A DNA stretch of 5,814 nucleotides, from positions 1-5,814 of the forward strand of contig JAZQYK010000091.1 of the NCBI GenBank assembly GCA_045633505.1. Direction: 5' to 3'. This stretch comes from Fimenecus sp045633505 (GTDB lineage: Bacteria; Bacillota; Clostridia; Oscillospirales; Acutalibacteraceae). Shown here piece by piece: positions 4,674 to 5,814 of the stretch. The notes beneath the pieces were generated by a model, which did not search any database, was not told the origin of the DNA, and saw nothing but the letters and a program-made list of their open reading frames with translations. Every line of letters starts with the position of its first letter. The stretch's first letter is position 1. Made by a program: the position numbers and the translations under genes.

Positions 4674-5814
4674 TTATTTTTTCGGCTTTTCAAGCAGAAT
4701 TGTAAATCGGGTATATTCTCCCTCAACGCTTTCTGCATAAATTTTTCCGCCGTGCATTTCAACGATTGTTTTACAAAGATACAATCCAAGTCCTGCGCTT
4801 TTAACGTCATAACTTCGTGATTTGTCAACTTTGTAAAATCTTTCAAAAATTTTTCCAAGCTCTTCAGATGAAACGCCTTCACCCGAATTCTGAATGGAAA
4901 TATAAATCTTTCCTTCTTTATTTTCACCCGTGAAAACAGAAATCATACCGCCTTCTTCAGTGAATTTTACCGCATTGTCAACCAAATTAAAGACAACCTG
5001 ATGAAGCATATCTTTATCAGCCTTAACAAACGTCGGTACAAGCCTTTCAAAGCCTTGAACACTTATGCTTTTCTTTTCAATCTCTTGTTCAAAGGCGAGC
5101 ATACAGTCAATGACAAGCGCCGATGCATCAAAATCTGCAAGTTTCAATTCAAGCTCACCCGCTTCAATCTTTGACAGGTTGAGCATTGAGGTTACAAGAC
5201 GCGAAAGTCTTTTTACTTCATCAGAGACTCTTGCCAGATATTCGTCGTGCTTTTCTTTCGGTATCGTGCCGTCCAACATTCCGTCAATAAATCCGCCGAT
5301 GGTAGTCATCGGTGTCTTTAATTCGTGAGAAACATTGGCAACAAAACTTCGTCGCGAAGACTCCAATACCGCCAATGCAGATGCCATTCGGTTAAATGAG
5401 CCGCAAAGCTCAGCCAATTCGTCCGACCCTCTGACGCTGACTCTTTTGCTGAAATCACCCTGAGCGTAAGCCTTCGTCGCATTCGACATCTGTCTTAATG
5501 GATTGGTCATTCTTGCGGCAAGAGCATAAGCAACCAAAAACGAAAGGGAAACTGCAAAAACCGCTGACGAGGTGTACATTTTCATAATGCTTCCTGCATA
5601 TTCGGTAAAGCTGTTTTTTACGGGGTCACAAGCAAAAACCGCGCCGATGACCGTATCCCCTACTTTTATCGGTGCACCCGCAACAAACGTGGGTTCATCG
5701 TAAAGTCCTTCTATTTTCTCATCACTGAAATACACTTCCTGCGAAACCGTTTTCATTACGCTTTCGGGGATTTTATAATTTTTGTGAATAAGACATTCGT
5801 TATTATCGAAGTTT
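4674..5814 (-). CDS. Sensor histidine kinase (HAMP-HisKA-HATPase), N-terminus outside the window
   Basis: A partial gene: the frame stays open to the right edge, so the Met at 5756 is internal and the true start, first membrane segment and part of the sensor are missing. Counting from that Met: an extracytoplasmic portion (1-58), with a Cache/PAS-like fold suggested by APIKVGDTVIGAVFA (28-42); a membrane helix (about 59-80); a HAMP domain (about 81-133); HisKA with phospho-acceptor His144 in FVANVSHELKTPM; and HATPase_c with an N box (250-266, LVDNAVKF), a G1 box (NSGEG, 290-294), FERFYKVDKSRS and a G2 box (GLGLYLCKTIVEMHGG, 322-337). Asn290 replaces the usual G1 Asp, as in a number of active kinases. 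It should autophosphorylate on His and pass the phosphate to a response regulator, probably encoded just beyond the right edge. The architecture is of the PhoR/ResE/WalK type. Co-transcription with htrA suggests envelope-stress sensing, which is inference. Confidence 0.93.
   Translation of the reverse strand, partial: NFDNNECLIHKNYKIPESVMKTVSQEVYFSDEKIEGLYDEPTFVAGAPIKVGDTVIGAVFACDPVKNSFTEYAGSIMKMYTSSAVFAVSLSFLVAYALAARMTNPLRQMSNATKAYAQGDFSKRVSVRGSDELAELCGSFNRMASALAVLESSRRSFVANVSHELKTPMTTIGGFIDGMLDGTIPKEKHDEYLARVSDEVKRLSRLVTSMLNLSKIEAGELELKLADFDASALVIDCMLAFEQEIEKKSISVQGFERLVPTFVKADKDMLHQVVFNLVDNAVKFTEEGGMISVFTGENKEGKIYISIQNSGEGVSSEELGKIFERFYKVDKSRSYDVKSAGLGLYLCKTIVEMHGGKIYAESVEGEYTRFTILLEKPKK

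Noticed and set aside
1..5814. Defence system, CRISPR array, toxin-antitoxin pair or prophage module
   Set aside because: All intact genes belong to envelope, sporulation or uncharacterised housekeeping-type families, and no regularly spaced repeats or phage genes are present.

Overview
The window is AT-rich DNA from an endospore-forming, low-GC Firmicute, most likely a gut-type Clostridia (Ruminococcaceae/Lachnospiraceae-like). The basis is a clear SpoVAC homologue, strong AGGAGG-type ribosome binding sites, sigma-A-like promoters, and a GC-rich intergenic hairpin of the sort scattered through such genomes. No species call is possible from the sequence alone.

Layout. Positions 1-134 are intergenic, with the GC-rich hairpin (24-50) and a strong terminator (99-131). 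Positions 135-1374 (minus) hold a two-gene operon: a membrane-anchored, permuted NlpC/P60-like cysteine hydrolase followed by a threonine-rich lipoprotein containing 14 consecutive Thr. A good promoter (1410-1438) serves it. Diverging from it on the plus strand is spoVAC (1510-1953), the only plus-strand gene, present here without the rest of a spoVA operon. It converges across a terminator hairpin (1959-1992) on an AIM24/TIGR00266-family gene (1998-2675, minus). The promoter of that gene carries a perfect 18-bp palindrome.

Positions 2676-3200 have no intact gene. They do contain a complete-looking minus-strand transcription unit: promoter 3104-3132, about 340 nt of body, and a perfect 13-bp terminator hairpin at 2759-2787. 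The body reads as a gene broken by two in-frame stops, or as an uncharacterised RNA. Its promoter matches the AIM24 promoter at 22 of 30 aligned positions. Positions 3201-5814 (minus) are an envelope-stress-type operon: a sensor histidine kinase whose N-terminus runs off the right edge, then 24 nt, then a membrane-anchored HtrA/DegP serine protease with one PDZ domain, closed by a terminator.

How the genes work together. Most products act at or outside the membrane: a sensor kinase with its protease, a wall-hydrolase-like enzyme with a lipoprotein, and a spore inner-membrane channel subunit. I see no defence system, CRISPR array, tRNA, rRNA or intact mobile element. The most distinctive signals are the palindromic operator with its sister promoter, the gene-less transcription unit, and the poly-threonine lipoprotein paired with the hydrolase.
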